In this document: in pieces, positions 24,517 through 34,071 of the stretch
How positions within the stretch are numbered: position 1 is the first letter of the stretch
How the letters are laid out: each line of letters starts with the position of its first letter
Assembly (NCBI GenBank): GCA_013792135.1
Contig: VMSP01000164.1
Location: 28,958 to 92,957, forward strand
Length of the DNA: 64,000 nt
Source of the DNA: Desulfocapsa sp.
GTDB lineage: Bacteria > Desulfobacterota > Desulfobulbia > Desulfobulbales > Desulfocapsaceae
Direction of reading: 5' to 3'
Position numbers and translations under genes: made by a program
The notes under the pieces: model-generated
Told to the model about the DNA's origin: nothing
Database searches by the model: none
What the model saw: the letters and a program-made list of their open reading frames with translations, nothing else

Positions 24517-25368
24517 ATGACCATTGCCAAATTCACGCTACTCGGCCTTACCGCAATCGCACTCCTCTCCTCCTCCTGCGTGGAAACTGGCATGCAGATG
24601 GGCAGCCAAAGCGCTAAAACCGTGGCCACAGGCAGTGCCGCAGGCAGCTCCACCAGTGGTGAAAGTTCTGCCCTGGAAAAATGTGCCGCGCCACTGGGCA
24701 CCATTTCATTGATCGAAAACCAGTCAGCAGGCTGGTACACAATTCTGACCAACGAATACCATCTTCCACCCACCGCCAATCTTCTGCGCCTGCTGATTCA
24801 GCAGTCTAACTGCTTTGTGGTGGTGGAAAGAAGCGCGGCCGGGATGAATGCCATGTCCCGTGAACGAGCCTTGCAAGAATCCGGCGAGATGCGTCAAGGC
24901 AGCAACTTCGGCAAAGGGCAGATGGTCTCCTCCGATTATGCCCTTTCTCCGGAAATCGTGTTCAGTGAGGACACCGGCGGGATGTCAGGCGCTGTGGGAT
25001 CAGTTCTTGGCGGGATGATTGGCGGCCATGCCGGCGCTCTTGTCAGTTCAGCTGGTGTCAACACCAAGACCCGTGAGGCCAGCGCCCTGCTGACCATGAT
25101 CGATAACCGTTCCAGTGTGCAGATTGCCGCCGCCGAAGGCAGCGCCTCAAAAACCGATATCGGCGGCTTTGGCAACCTGTTCGGAGGCGCCGGTGGCATC
25201 GCAGGTGGGGCAGGACTGAGCGGTTACACCAATACCCCGCAGGGTAAGGTCATTGCAGCGGCGTTTATGGACGCCTACAACAACATCGTTCGCTCCCTGC
25301 GCAACTACAAGGCCCAGGAAGTCAAAGGCGGGTTGGGTAAAGGCGGTCAGCTAAAAGTAGGCAACTGA
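24517..25368 (+). CDS. CsgG-like outer-membrane lipoprotein
   Basis: 283 residues. The signal peptide ends LLSSSC at residues 17-22, a weak lipobox. A Ser/Thr/Gly-rich linker follows, then a CsgG/FlgT-like domain (NLLRLLIQQSNCFVVVERS, ALSPEIVFSEDTGG). Gly-rich segments (GSVLGGMIGGHAGA, GGFGNLFGGAGGIAGGAG) and KVIAAAFMDAYNNIVRSLRN close it. CsgG forms the curli export pore, but no csgA/B/E/F is nearby, so curli secretion cannot be claimed. It stands alone, followed by a bidirectional hairpin. Confidence 0.72.
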   Translation: MTIAKFTLLGLTAIALLSSSCVETGMQMGSQSAKTVATGSAAGSSTSGESSALEKCAAPLGTISLIENQSAGWYTILTNEYHLPPTANLLRLLIQQSNCFVVVERSAAGMNAMSRERALQESGEMRQGSNFGKGQMVSSDYALSPEIVFSEDTGGMSGAVGSVLGGMIGGHAGALVSSAGVNTKTREASALLTMIDNRSSVQIAAAEGSASKTDIGGFGNLFGGAGGIAGGAGLSGYTNTPQGKVIAAAFMDAYNNIVRSLRNYKAQEVKGGLGKGGQLKVGN

Positions 25369-25392
25369 GACCAGAAGCTACCTCCACATGAA

Positions 25393-25450
25393 ACCGCGCC
25401 CTGCAATCAATCGATATTAATAAAAAAAATCATTGATTGCAGGGCGCGGT
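25393..25450. terminator. Large bidirectional hairpin between convergent genes
   Basis: 19-bp exact arms (25393-25411 and 25432-25450) surround a 20-base A-rich loop. The arms read ACCGCGCCCTGCAATCAAT and its complement. It separates the plus-strand lipoprotein gene from the minus-strand rlmB. The loop holds the only A/T run, so classical termination is less certain than a 3'-end stabiliser. Confidence 0.7.
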
Positions 25451-25506
25451 CAGAAATCAAAACACAAACTGACTTTACAAAATTATAGACAACAGTACCA
25501 AACTGC

Positions 25507-26310
25507 TTAACTGATTCTCTGGCGAAGCATCTCAAACATAATCACTCCAGCGGCCACAGAGCTGTTGAGGGAATCCAGACTTCCCTCCATGGGAATGGAG
25601 ATCAGCACATCGCACTGCTGACGCACTAGGGGCCTGATCCCCTGTCCCTCACTGCCGACAACCACACAGACCGGAAGATTAAAATCTGTCTTATAGATTG
25701 ACTGGGCAGCTTCATCTTTTACCGCCCCGAAGATCCAGGCCCCGGCCTTCTTTAATTTCTGCAGGGCAGTGGCCAGATTAACCACCTGACAGATATCAAT
25801 ATGGGAAATGGCCCCGGCTGAGGATTTGGCCGCGATCCCACCCAGAGGGGCGGAACGCTCTCTGGTGATCAAAACCCCACCAATACCTGCGGCATGGGCT
25901 GAACGGATAATTGCTCCCAGATTATGAGGGTCCTGCATGGAATCGAGGACAATCAGACGGGGTGACTCACCTTGTTCAACCTTTGCCGCAAAATTGGCCA
26001 GCAGGGTATCAAAGGGGAGTAACGGCACCTGACTGGTCCTGGCCACCACGCCCTGATGACGGGCCTGGGCCGCATCAGGGCCGGTCAGATGAATCGTAGA
26101 GACAAAAGAGAGTTTTATCCCTGCCGCCTTGGCCAGCGCAATAATCTCTTCCCGTTTGGCCCCTTTACGATCATTATGAAGGATAACTTCACTGATCCTC
26201 TCCGGTTCCTGCTGCAAGGCCTCATAAACGGGATGTGTGCCCCAGAGCAGATCCTCATCCATACGCAGAGTACGACTTTGCCCAGCTCTCTCAACCTTCT
26301 TCTCTTTCAT
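25507..26310 (-). CDS. rlmB: 23S rRNA (guanosine-2251-2'-O)-methyltransferase RlmB
   Basis: 267 residues of the SpoU/TrmH family. The N-terminal substrate-binding domain includes LLWGTHPVYEAL. The knotted catalytic domain has LDSMQDPHNLGAIIRSAHAA, VVGSEGQGI and SLNSSVAAGVIMFEML, the three family motifs. It methylates a ribose in the ribosomal peptidyl-transferase region. It overlaps gmk by four bases. Another TrmH-family target cannot be excluded. Confidence 0.9.
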   Translation of the reverse strand: MKEKKVERAGQSRTLRMDEDLLWGTHPVYEALQQEPERISEVILHNDRKGAKREEIIALAKAAGIKLSFVSTIHLTGPDAAQARHQGVVARTSQVPLLPFDTLLANFAAKVEQGESPRLIVLDSMQDPHNLGAIIRSAHAAGIGGVLITRERSAPLGGIAAKSSAGAISHIDICQVVNLATALQKLKKAGAWIFGAVKDEAAQSIYKTDFNLPVCVVVGSEGQGIRPLVRQQCDVLISIPMEGSLDSLNSSVAAGVIMFEMLRQRIS

Positions 26311-26921
26311 AGTTCACCCAGAATCTCGATGGCCTGCCCTGTTGGCAGACGATGTCCCCGACTGCGCTCGGCAATCACAACAGCTCTCAGGGTATCAATG
26401 GCCTGTTCCAGACGATCATTGACAATCAGATACTCATAATCAAGCACTGCCTGCATTTCTACCCTGGCATTCTTCAATCTGAGGAGAATCGTCTCTTCAC
26501 TGTCGGTTCCCCGACCACGCAGACGTCGTTCAAGCTCCTGCAAAGAAGGTGGGGTAATAAAGAGTGAGGCAGCGGGGATGGCCGCAGATTTTCGCAAAAT
26601 TTCAGCACCCTGGACATCTATATCAAGGATAACATCCACCCCTGTTGCCAGTTGGGCAAGCAGTGCCGGTCTGCTGGTTCCATAGAGATTGCCATGGACC
26701 TCGGCCCATTCCAGAAAAGTGCCTTGCTCCCCCATGGCCTCAAACTGGTCACGGCTGACGAAATGATAATCAACCCCATCCAGTTCACCTGCCCGGGGCA
26801 GCCGGGTGGTATGGGAAACAGAGAAGGCCAGACCTGGCAGGTCCGCCATCACCCTCTTCAACAATGTGGTCTTGCCAGCACCTGATGGAGCTGACAGTAT
26901 AAACAATTTTCCAGTGGTCAT
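26307..26921 (-). CDS. gmk: Guanylate kinase
   Basis: 204 residues. It phosphorylates GMP to GDP. P-loop SAPSGAGKTTLLKR is at 10-23, the GMP-binding VSHTTRLPRAGELDGVDYHF follows, and the lid region RGRGTDSEETILLRL is complete. It is in the conserved run yicC-remA-gmk found in many bacteria, with one-base overlap to the DUF370 gene. Confidence 0.95.
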   Translation of the reverse strand: MTTGKLFILSAPSGAGKTTLLKRVMADLPGLAFSVSHTTRLPRAGELDGVDYHFVSRDQFEAMGEQGTFLEWAEVHGNLYGTSRPALLAQLATGVDVILDIDVQGAEILRKSAAIPAASLFITPPSLQELERRLRGRGTDSEETILLRLKNARVEMQAVLDYEYLIVNDRLEQAIDTLRAVVIAERSRGHRLPTGQAIEILGEL

Positions 26922-27217
26922 TACTTGTCCTGTTTTTCCTGTTTCTGTGGCTGTTGATATTCTGCAAGATGATACTCAACCTCCAGCGCCGCCAGACGCT
27001 GACCAATGGTATCAGGCTGCACCGAAGAGAGAATCAGATGATTCGAATCCATAACCAGCATGGAACGAGTCCTTCTTCCCTCCGTCACATCAATCAGTTT
27101 CCCCTCTTGTTTTGCCAGTTCTTTCAACTTCCTGGATGGTGAAGATCCGGCATTAATCACGGCAATAATCCGCTCAATAGCAACAGTATTGCCAAAACCA
27201 ATATTTAAAAGTTTCAT
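26921..27217 (-). CDS. remA: DUF370/RemA-like DNA-binding regulator
   Basis: 98 residues. The family core NIGFGNTVAIERIIAVINAG and DVTEGRRTRSMLVMDSNHLI is exact for DUF370. RemA is a DNA-binding activator of matrix genes in Bacillus. Its role in Desulfobacterota is not known. The C-terminal 15 residues are Gln/Lys-rich and probably disordered. Its location between yicC and gmk is a widespread arrangement. Confidence 0.9.
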   Translation of the reverse strand: MKLLNIGFGNTVAIERIIAVINAGSSPSRKLKELAKQEGKLIDVTEGRRTRSMLVMDSNHLILSSVQPDTIGQRLAALEVEYHLAEYQQPQKQEKQDK

Positions 27218-27250
27218 CGATGGTTACCTTTCATTGAATATTGTCGCGAA

Positions 27251-28132
27251 CTATTCAATATTCTGAATCTGTTCCCGCATCTTCTCCAGTTCACTCTTCA
27301 ACTCAACTGCGAGATAGGCGATGGCCACGTCATTAATCTTAGAGGCAATGGTATTGACCTCCCGCAGAAATTCCTGGAGGAGAAAATCCAGTTTTCTGCC
27401 AACGGCCTCCTTCTCGGTCAGAAAGGACTGAAACTGGCCTATATGACTTTGCAGTCTGACAATCTCCTCTGTGACATCGGTTTTGTCAGCCAGGATTGCT
27501 ACCTCCTGGCATAAGCGTTGTTCATCAAGCTGCACATTGCCCAGCAGTTTCTGCAAGCGATCACCAAGCACCTGTTCTCGCTGCCTGAGAAGTTCCGGAA
27601 TTCCAGCCTCAATCTTTTCAATCGTCAGGGTAAACACCTGCAAGCGCGCCGACAGATCCTGGACCATGACGGCTCCTTCTTGCTGGCGCATGGTTTCACA
27701 AGAGACCAGAGCCTGGTCAAGGGCCTGTTCCAGATGCGGCCAGACAGCCTCCATATCTTCACCTTGCTGTTCCTGAACCAGAACCTCGGGACGAGAAGCC
27801 ACAAAGGCCAGATCAGGTGTCGTCTCCCTGCACAGTTCCTGGGCAATCTGCTCCATGGCAAGTTTATAGGCCCTGACCAGTTCCATATTCACATGCATCT
27901 TCACCAGATCAGAAGAATCACCGCTCACAGCCAGTAGCAGATCAACGCGACCCCGCTGGTGAAAACCGCTCACCTTTTTCCGGATCCGCTCCTCGAGCGC
28001 AGCATACCCCTGTGGCATCTTAATCTTCAGGTCAAGATATCGATTATTTACACAACGCAGTTCCGCCATCCACACCTGTCCGCCAGAGGCAAGCTCACCC
28101 CGACCAAAACCGGTCATACTCTTACAGGCCAT
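27251..28132 (-). CDS. yicC: YicC family endoribonuclease
   Basis: 293 residues. The start SMTGFGRGE and the C-terminal EVNTIASKINDVAIAYLAVELKSELEKMREQIQNIE are diagnostic for YicC. The family includes RNases acting on structured RNA. The middle is helical (residues about 95-240). Family length. It is followed after 33 bases by the remA-like gene. Confidence 0.92.
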   Translation of the reverse strand: MACKSMTGFGRGELASGGQVWMAELRCVNNRYLDLKIKMPQGYAALEERIRKKVSGFHQRGRVDLLLAVSGDSSDLVKMHVNMELVRAYKLAMEQIAQELCRETTPDLAFVASRPEVLVQEQQGEDMEAVWPHLEQALDQALVSCETMRQQEGAVMVQDLSARLQVFTLTIEKIEAGIPELLRQREQVLGDRLQKLLGNVQLDEQRLCQEVAILADKTDVTEEIVRLQSHIGQFQSFLTEKEAVGRKLDFLLQEFLREVNTIASKINDVAIAYLAVELKSELEKMREQIQNIE

Positions 28133-28150
28133 TATTCCCCCATTCCTCTT

Positions 28151-29149
28151 TTAAAGCTGCTCTCCTTTGAGCTCAGCCAGAATCTCTGCACTGCTCACCG
28201 TTGCCGTTCCGATTTTGCCAACCACAATCCCCGCCGCCACATTGGCAAGGGTTGCCGCCTCGGTAAAAGAAGCCCCGACCGCGAGACCAAGGGCCAGGGT
28301 GGCAATCACTGTATCACCAGCACCAGTTACATCAAAAACCTCACGGGCCATGGTGGGAATGGTAACGATATCCTGTCCGCTCTCCAGCAAGGACATCCCA
28401 GCCTCTCCACGGGTGATGAGCACAGCCTCACAGGAAAATTTAGTTCGCAGGATTTCTGCCGCCTGAACCAAGTCCTGATCACTTGTGATCTGCAAGCCTG
28501 TTATCTTTTCAGCCTCCAGATGATTAGGGGTAATAATGGTTGCCCCTTTAAACCTGTCTGGCTGATCAGGTTTTGGATCCACGACCACCGGAATCCTGCG
28601 GCCACATTCCTGCTCCACCTCACGCACCTTTTGCAGCAGATGGCTCATCAAGGGTTGTGAAATAACTCCCTTATAATAATCAGAGATGATAACCACATCA
28701 AAATCAGCAAGATTCTTGTCAATAAAATCTAGCATGGCAGCAATGGTCTGCTCTGAAGGGATGCCGGACTGCTCACGGTCAAAACGGACGACCTGCTGTC
28801 CTTGGGCAACCACACGGGTCTTGACAGTAGTCGGCCTCTTTCCCTGCACCAGGCCTTGACTCGAGGCTCCAAGATCTGTCAGCAGTTGTTGCAGTCGGCC
28901 ACCCATCTCATCATTGCCGATAATTCCGCAGAGTACAGCCTTGCCCCCAAGGGAATAAATATTATGCAGGACATTGGCGCCACCGCCCAGCAACATCTCT
29001 TCTCTGGTTACATTCACCACCGGCACCGGGGCCTCTGGCGAGATTCTGCTGACCGTTCCCCAGATAAAATGATCAACAATAATATCGCCAATAACCAGGA
29101 TTCTGGTTCCGGCAAACTGTGGTACATATTTAACTAGATGGGTATTCAT
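28151..29149 (-). CDS. rfaE1: D-glycero-beta-D-manno-heptose-7-phosphate kinase
   Basis: 332 residues, the kinase half of HldE as a separate protein. The PfkB fold is complete: VIGDIIVDHFIWGTVSRISPE at the start, GGGANVLHNI, and the catalytic GAGDTVIATLALGLA near residue 270. It makes ADP-heptose precursor for the lipopolysaccharide inner core. The nucleotidyltransferase half (rfaE2) is not in the window. The start overlaps the DUF3786 gene by four bases. Confidence 0.92.
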   Translation of the reverse strand: MNTHLVKYVPQFAGTRILVIGDIIVDHFIWGTVSRISPEAPVPVVNVTREEMLLGGGANVLHNIYSLGGKAVLCGIIGNDEMGGRLQQLLTDLGASSQGLVQGKRPTTVKTRVVAQGQQVVRFDREQSGIPSEQTIAAMLDFIDKNLADFDVVIISDYYKGVISQPLMSHLLQKVREVEQECGRRIPVVVDPKPDQPDRFKGATIITPNHLEAEKITGLQITSDQDLVQAAEILRTKFSCEAVLITRGEAGMSLLESGQDIVTIPTMAREVFDVTGAGDTVIATLALGLAVGASFTEAATLANVAAGIVVGKIGTATVSSAEILAELKGEQL

Positions 29150-30042
29150 CCACTCAACTCCACTAAACGTTCGGCCATCCGCTCCGAGGCAAAAACCAGC
29201 GACTCTATATCCAGGACACTCAACACATTTTGATCATAGAGGACCTTGACTCTGGAAGGAAAACCGTCTTCCAGATCTTCATCCCAGAAAAGCATAACAA
29301 TAAGCAAACGCGGCAGCACTGCTACCTGAAAGGCAGCAGTGCAACTCTGCTCCAAGTCATCTCTTGCCACCGTATCAAGCCTGCCGGCACATTCCCTGAG
29401 CAAGGCCTCTCTCCCACAAAAATGGCTGGCAATACGCTCCTCACAATAAACCCTGAGGGTACGCACCTTAGCAATGGAGTTAGGCAAAGACTCCATTCCC
29501 ACCCATTCACCAGAACTGGCATTTCCACCGCCATAATAAACATAATTATACAAGAGAATCTGATCACGGGGATCCTCAACCTCTTTTCCACCAAAGAATA
29601 CGCCCTCACTGGAGAGGGTAACATCATGTCCAAGATAGCGAAAATGTAACGAGTTTGCCTCCACTCCCGACCAATCACATCCAAGATTGGACGCAATAGC
29701 AGAAAAATCCATCTCTCTGACTTTACCTTTCAAGTGGGTCACCAGGGCCATATCTTTTTCATCCTGAAGCCCGGCGACACCAGATAGCCCACCACTCCCG
29801 TGGTCGGTCACGGTAAAATCATCACCAAGACGTTTCAAATCGACATAGGGACACTTCCCGGGATTTTCTCCACCTTTGCTCACTGCTGCAGCAAATGCCA
29901 GACAGGCGGCATAACCACATTCCCCGCAATTCGTCCTCGGGGTAAACTTTATAAATTCCAGGGGTTGCAATTCGTTAGATAAAGAGTCTGTACCCCAATG
30001 GCATCCCGTTGGGAGTATTAATTTTAAGATGGAAAGGAACAA
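29146..30042 (-). CDS. DUF3786 protein with an N-terminal iron-sulfur domain
   Basis: 298 residues from a TTG at 30042. No ATG lies in frame, and a strong AAGGAAGGGAG sits four to five bases before the TTG, which decides the start. Residues about 30-62 hold a four-Cys cluster motif, NCGECGYAACLAF...KCPYVDL, of the type found in acetyl-CoA synthase/CODH gamma subunits and Rnf-type proteins. The rest is DUF3786, with DPRDQILLYNYVYYGGG as its hallmark. The family occurs in strict anaerobes and is of unknown function; a corrinoid or C1-related role is suspected from the N-terminal domain only. Confidence 0.8.
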   Translation of the reverse strand: MFLSILKLILPTGCHWGTDSLSNELQPLEFIKFTPRTNCGECGYAACLAFAAAVSKGGENPGKCPYVDLKRLGDDFTVTDHGSGGLSGVAGLQDEKDMALVTHLKGKVREMDFSAIASNLGCDWSGVEANSLHFRYLGHDVTLSSEGVFFGGKEVEDPRDQILLYNYVYYGGGNASSGEWVGMESLPNSIAKVRTLRVYCEERIASHFCGREALLRECAGRLDTVARDDLEQSCTAAFQVAVLPRLLIVMLFWDEDLEDGFPSRVKVLYDQNVLSVLDIESLVFASERMAERLVELSG

Positions 30043-30108
30043 AGATCTCCCTTCCTTAATTCAAGGTTTGTACAAGCCTGACGAACTCATAAGGCAGAAG
30101 CAGCAACA

Positions 30109-30152
30109 AAAAAACGATGCAAAAGGCTTTATTTCCCTTGGCATCGTTTTTT
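30109..30152. terminator. Bidirectional intrinsic terminator downstream of skp
   Basis: AACGATGC and GCATCGTT arms, with an additional AAGG/CCTT pairing, enclose an AT-rich loop. There is a T-run of 11 on the plus side and one of 7 on the minus side. It terminates the minus-strand pal-skp unit about 50 bases after the skp stop. Confidence 0.85.
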
Positions 30153-30199
30153 TTTTTGCACACATACAACTGTGCCCAGCTATACATATATCGAAAGAA

Positions 30200-30736
30200 T
30201 TATTTCCTCATTGCCTGATCAAGGGCCTTGGTTAAATCAGCGCTGATATCAATGGCACTATTAGCATACAAAACACCAATTTTGGAATCAAGGATTACAG
30301 TGTAACCGTTTTTCTTGCCATAGGCCTCAACTACGGACTGCAAGGTCTTCAAGATCGGCTCAAGTTCTTTATCCTGCAACTGCTTGAGCTCAAAACGGGC
30401 ATCCTCGGTCTTCGCCTGATATTCACGTCCCTTTTTCTGATACTCACGAACCTGGGCCTCTTTCTTCTCAGCGCTCCAGGCTGAACTCTTTTTTTCAATC
30501 TCCTGTTGCATAGCAGTCAAGGCGTTCTCATCGTTCTGGAACTTTCCTTTAAGCTCCTTGGCCTTTGTCTCAAACAAATTTTTGGCAGATTTTCCAGATA
30601 CAGAATCAAGAAGCACCTTCTGAACATTCATCACGCCTATTTTGAGCTCTGCAGCACTGGCAACAGAGATGTTCTGGCCACCAAAACTGACCATAACAAA
30701 TAATAATACGGTAAAAACCAAAGGCCTTAACATCAT
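30200..30736 (-). CDS. skp: OmpH/Skp periplasmic chaperone
   Basis: 178 residues from the ATG at 30736, which has GAGAGGAAA about 6 bases upstream. The upstream ATG at 30751 lies before this site. The signal peptide ends ASA before AELKIGVMNVQKVL. Residues about 50-125 are a long charged coiled coil (the tentacle arms). The end TVILDSKIGVLYANSAIDISADLT is typical. It holds unfolded outer-membrane proteins in the periplasm. It follows pal directly. Confidence 0.88.
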   Translation of the reverse strand: MMLRPLVFTVLLFVMVSFGGQNISVASAAELKIGVMNVQKVLLDSVSGKSAKNLFETKAKELKGKFQNDENALTAMQQEIEKKSSAWSAEKKEAQVREYQKKGREYQAKTEDARFELKQLQDKELEPILKTLQSVVEAYGKKNGYTVILDSKIGVLYANSAIDISADLTKALDQAMRK

Positions 30737-30774
30737 TTTATTTCCTCTCATATTTTCCCAACCTATCTGAATTT

Positions 30775-31281
30775 TTATTTAACGATGACAAAATCAGCAC
30801 GCCTGTTCTGAGCCCAGGACAACTCATCATGCCCTTGTAACAAAAGCTGCTCCGCACCATAACTGATGGTGGTCATATTTGCTTTTGCAACACCTCTATC
30901 AGCAAGATACTTCTCAGCACTGAGGGCACGACGTTCACCAAGTGCCATATTATATTCCTGAGTACCACGTGGGTCACAGTTTCCTTCAATCCTGACAGAA
31001 ACAGATTTTGCTTTCAGAAACTCAGCATTTCCATCCATACGGGCAATCTGATCCTGACGAACAGCAGAGGAATCAAAATCAAAATAAAGTGGTACCATGG
31101 GCCCTGAGGTACGGCCTTCCATAATACCAATCGGCTCTGAATCAAGAGATTCCTGAGCTCCCATGGCACCTTCCTGTCCGCCCTTCATCTCCTCACCTGT
31201 TTTTCCCTTGTCAGCACAACCAACCAGAGTCAACATCAACAAACCCAGAACAACCGACAATACATTCTGCATCCTGCTCAT
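30775..31281 (-). CDS. pal: Peptidoglycan-associated lipoprotein Pal
   Basis: 168 residues from the ATG at 31281, with GAAGGTG six bases upstream. The lipobox LVGC is at the end of the signal peptide. The OmpA-like domain has YFDFDSSAVR, RIEGNCDPRGTQEYNMALGERRA and the closing QNRRADFVIV. It anchors the outer membrane to peptidoglycan in the Tol-Pal system. The tol genes are not in the window. Skp is encoded immediately downstream. Confidence 0.93.
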   Translation of the reverse strand: MSRMQNVLSVVLGLLMLTLVGCADKGKTGEEMKGGQEGAMGAQESLDSEPIGIMEGRTSGPMVPLYFDFDSSAVRQDQIARMDGNAEFLKAKSVSVRIEGNCDPRGTQEYNMALGERRALSAEKYLADRGVAKANMTTISYGAEQLLLQGHDELSWAQNRRADFVIVK

Positions 31282-31422
31282 CACACGCACCTTCAATACG
31301 ACAATTTATTATTTTTATGCCCTAGGACAGGGCTCCTCTTACTATAGAGGCGACTATACACCTCCTTTATAAAAAAGGAAATGCTCTTCATGATGATTTT
31401 TTTAAAACCCAACCGTTTTTGC

Positions 31423-31451
31423 TTGAAAAAAATGGCCTACACATCTACATA
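31423..31451 (+). promoter_or_regulatory. Possible sigma-70 promoter of glgP
   Basis: TTGAAA (31423-31428) and TACATA (31446-31451) are separated by 17 bases, about 85 bases upstream of the glgP start. It is found by eye in an AT-rich region. Confidence 0.35.
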
Positions 31452-31533
31452 TACATATTTATAAATATCTTTCAAAAATAGGCCCCTGCAGTATTTGTCT
31501 AAATTCAACACGTTACATGTCTGACAACAAACC

Positions 31534-33735
31534 ATGCCCTCTACAAGCGACACCATCAATAGCGCCAACATTCATACTCTGATAGCATCTAATCAATTTG
31601 GTACTTTTTTTGGCATCCACCAAAAGATCCTTGACGCAGTATGGTCGAACCTGACCCATCCGGATGGAAACTCAGTCGCCTACATCTCAATGGAGATTGG
31701 AGCTGATCCCGATGTGTATAATCCCGTAAAGCAAAGGCTTATTGACCTCGAACTTACCAGCTCAATGGATAAGAGGCTAAAAGGGTTTATCAAAAAACTT
31801 TTTCAGGGACCTGAAAAAATACCCACCTACAGCGGAGGCCTTGGCGTTCTGGCAGGAGATACCCTCAAAAGCTTTGCTGATTGCAAGATCCCTGTAGTTG
31901 CGATCAGCCTCCTCTATCGACAGGGATACTTTTCCCAGATCGTTGATTCAAAACTTGGCCAGATCGTCCAGACAGTCAAGTGGCAACCGGAGGCCACCCA
32001 TGGACTCTATCTGCTGCATGAACCCCACAATCCTAAGAAACCCCTGCATATCGAGATACCATTTTACAACGCCGATAATCAGATGACAGTAATAAAAGCC
32101 CAGGTCTGGATGAAAATGGAGATCAATCATTCCCTTGATTATTTCATCCCGGAAATCCTCCTCGATTTTTCCCTGCCGGAGACGCCAGAACTCTTTAAAA
32201 TAGCTGCCGGACAACTCTACAACTCAGAAACTTCCATTATAAAAGCCCTGCAACGACGCATGCTCGGCACTGGAATCATCCCGGCACTACGCAAATTGGG
32301 CATTACCTCAAACATCTACCACCTAAACGAGCAGCACGGGGTCATGGCCATACTCCAGCTTATCGCTGAAGAATTACATGGAGTTGTCGGATATCCTGAT
32401 CTCAGCAAGGCCACTGACCAGCAGATCATGGAGGCCACTGACAAGGTTGCCCTCCGGACAATCTATACCATTCACACACCGGTCAAAGCCGGACACGATC
32501 GTTTTGACAAATCACTCTATGCAGGCATCAGCCATTCATCGTGTCAACGGATTCTGGATCTGCTTGCCCACGACGAGGAGAATCCCCATACATACAATTT
32601 CACAACCATGGCCATGAAAGTGAACAAGGCCGCTAACAGTGTCAGCAGGCTGCATCGTGATGTTACCCATAAGCAGTTTCCTCAATTTGCCAAAAAGATT
32701 GAGGCCATCACCAATGGCGTCCATCATCTTACCTGGATCAGTGACGCCAGGGCCGAGGCCTTCAATCTTTTTCCAGAATTGCGGAACTGGCAGCATGACC
32801 CCGGCGTTTTTGCCAAGTTGGGTCTCCTGACCCAAGACCCGAGATTTCGCAGCTACCTGAGCGAGGCGTGGAAAAAAGACACAGCAATCCTTTTCGATTT
32901 CATCAACACCATGCTCCTGCAGCACCGAAATCAGAAATTCGAGACCTGGATTGATCCTCCGAATTTCTTTTCTTCTCTCATTAACCGCAACACTCAGATG
33001 AACCCCCGGATCTTTACTGTAGGCTTTGCCAGACGCTTTTCTACCTACAAGCGGGCGGATCTGATTTTTGACAATATGGACACTCTCTGTGATATCCTGG
33101 TAAGCAACAACTGGCCCATAAATTTTATCTTTGCCGGTAAAGCGCACCCTGCCGACGAGCCGGGAAAATCAGTCATCAAGCTGATCCTGGACTACCAGCA
33201 AGAACTGCACCAAAAGAGCAATGGGCTGGCCAATTTGATTTTTATTCCGAATTATGACATGAAAATCTCCAAAATGATGGTTGCTGGTGTCCATGCCTGG
33301 CTCAACAGCCCTAAGCGCCCCCTGGAGGCCTCCGGCACCAGCGGTATGAAAGCGGCCATGAACGGTGTGCCCAATATCTCCATCATGGATGGCTGGTGGG
33401 CGGAGGGATATCATGATGGTCAGACCGGATGGAAGTTTGGACTCGAAGGACCTGTTGAAGAGGCCAACCTCAGTGAGTCACCTGAAACGCTACTCTACAG
33501 TGAGGACTCAGCCTCATTTTATCAGACCCTGCCGACCATCCTCAAGGAATTCTATCAGTCCGGTAATAATTCTGCTTTTCTTGACAAGGCGGTCATGAAC
33601 CTCGCCCTCAATATTCCTATATTCAACACCCATCGCATGGCTGCTGAATATCTGACGAAATATGACTTACGCCTCCCTGAAGAACAGGAACAAGAAATGC
33701 GCCATTTCCTCAGTCTTTACAACAGTAACAGTTAG
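31534..33735 (+). CDS. glgP: Alpha-glucan (glycogen) phosphorylase
   Basis: 733 residues. It releases glucose-1-phosphate from alpha-1,4-glucans. The N-terminal catalytic part has AYISMEIG, PTYSGGLGVLAGDTLKSFAD and YHLNEQHGVMA. The C-terminal part has the PLP-binding EASGTSGMKAAMNGVPN, with the Lys that forms the Schiff base, and RRFSTYKRADLIF. It belongs to the shorter GlgP type, without the N-terminal DUF3417 of some relatives. No other glycogen gene is adjacent. Confidence 0.92.
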   Translation: MPSTSDTINSANIHTLIASNQFGTFFGIHQKILDAVWSNLTHPDGNSVAYISMEIGADPDVYNPVKQRLIDLELTSSMDKRLKGFIKKLFQGPEKIPTYSGGLGVLAGDTLKSFADCKIPVVAISLLYRQGYFSQIVDSKLGQIVQTVKWQPEATHGLYLLHEPHNPKKPLHIEIPFYNADNQMTVIKAQVWMKMEINHSLDYFIPEILLDFSLPETPELFKIAAGQLYNSETSIIKALQRRMLGTGIIPALRKLGITSNIYHLNEQHGVMAILQLIAEELHGVVGYPDLSKATDQQIMEATDKVALRTIYTIHTPVKAGHDRFDKSLYAGISHSSCQRILDLLAHDEENPHTYNFTTMAMKVNKAANSVSRLHRDVTHKQFPQFAKKIEAITNGVHHLTWISDARAEAFNLFPELRNWQHDPGVFAKLGLLTQDPRFRSYLSEAWKKDTAILFDFINTMLLQHRNQKFETWIDPPNFFSSLINRNTQMNPRIFTVGFARRFSTYKRADLIFDNMDTLCDILVSNNWPINFIFAGKAHPADEPGKSVIKLILDYQQELHQKSNGLANLIFIPNYDMKISKMMVAGVHAWLNSPKRPLEASGTSGMKAAMNGVPNISIMDGWWAEGYHDGQTGWKFGLEGPVEEANLSESPETLLYSEDSASFYQTLPTILKEFYQSGNNSAFLDKAVMNLALNIPIFNTHRMAAEYLTKYDLRLPEEQEQEMRHFLSLYNSNS

Positions 33736-34071
33736 GCGACGTTACGAAAGGTTAGCTGCTTTTCCGATCATTTTTATCCAGAACTCTTTATGCCGTTTTT
33801 TGGGTCATGTATAACGAAATTTTGCAACAAGGGTTGAGTTTTTTATTGGAAGATTAGTACGGATGCAGTACGTTTCTCGTTTTACTAGTAGTGAAAATAA
33901 AATCAGTGAATTGCTTGCCCTTCACTCGGAAATACCTGCAACAGATGCATAATCCATTACCATTCTGTTGCCAGGGATTTACACACATATTTTCATCTTA
34001 TGAAATAAAAGAGACAGACAGTTTCCTTCAAGTCCTTTGTTCACAATACGCTAACCGGAGAGTATATCATA
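33736..34071. other. Intergenic region without a recognisable gene
   Basis: 336 bases, AT-rich, between glgP and a small unknown gene. No terminator with a clear T-run or known RNA was recognised. GGAGAG at the right end serves the gene at 34072. Confidence 0.5.
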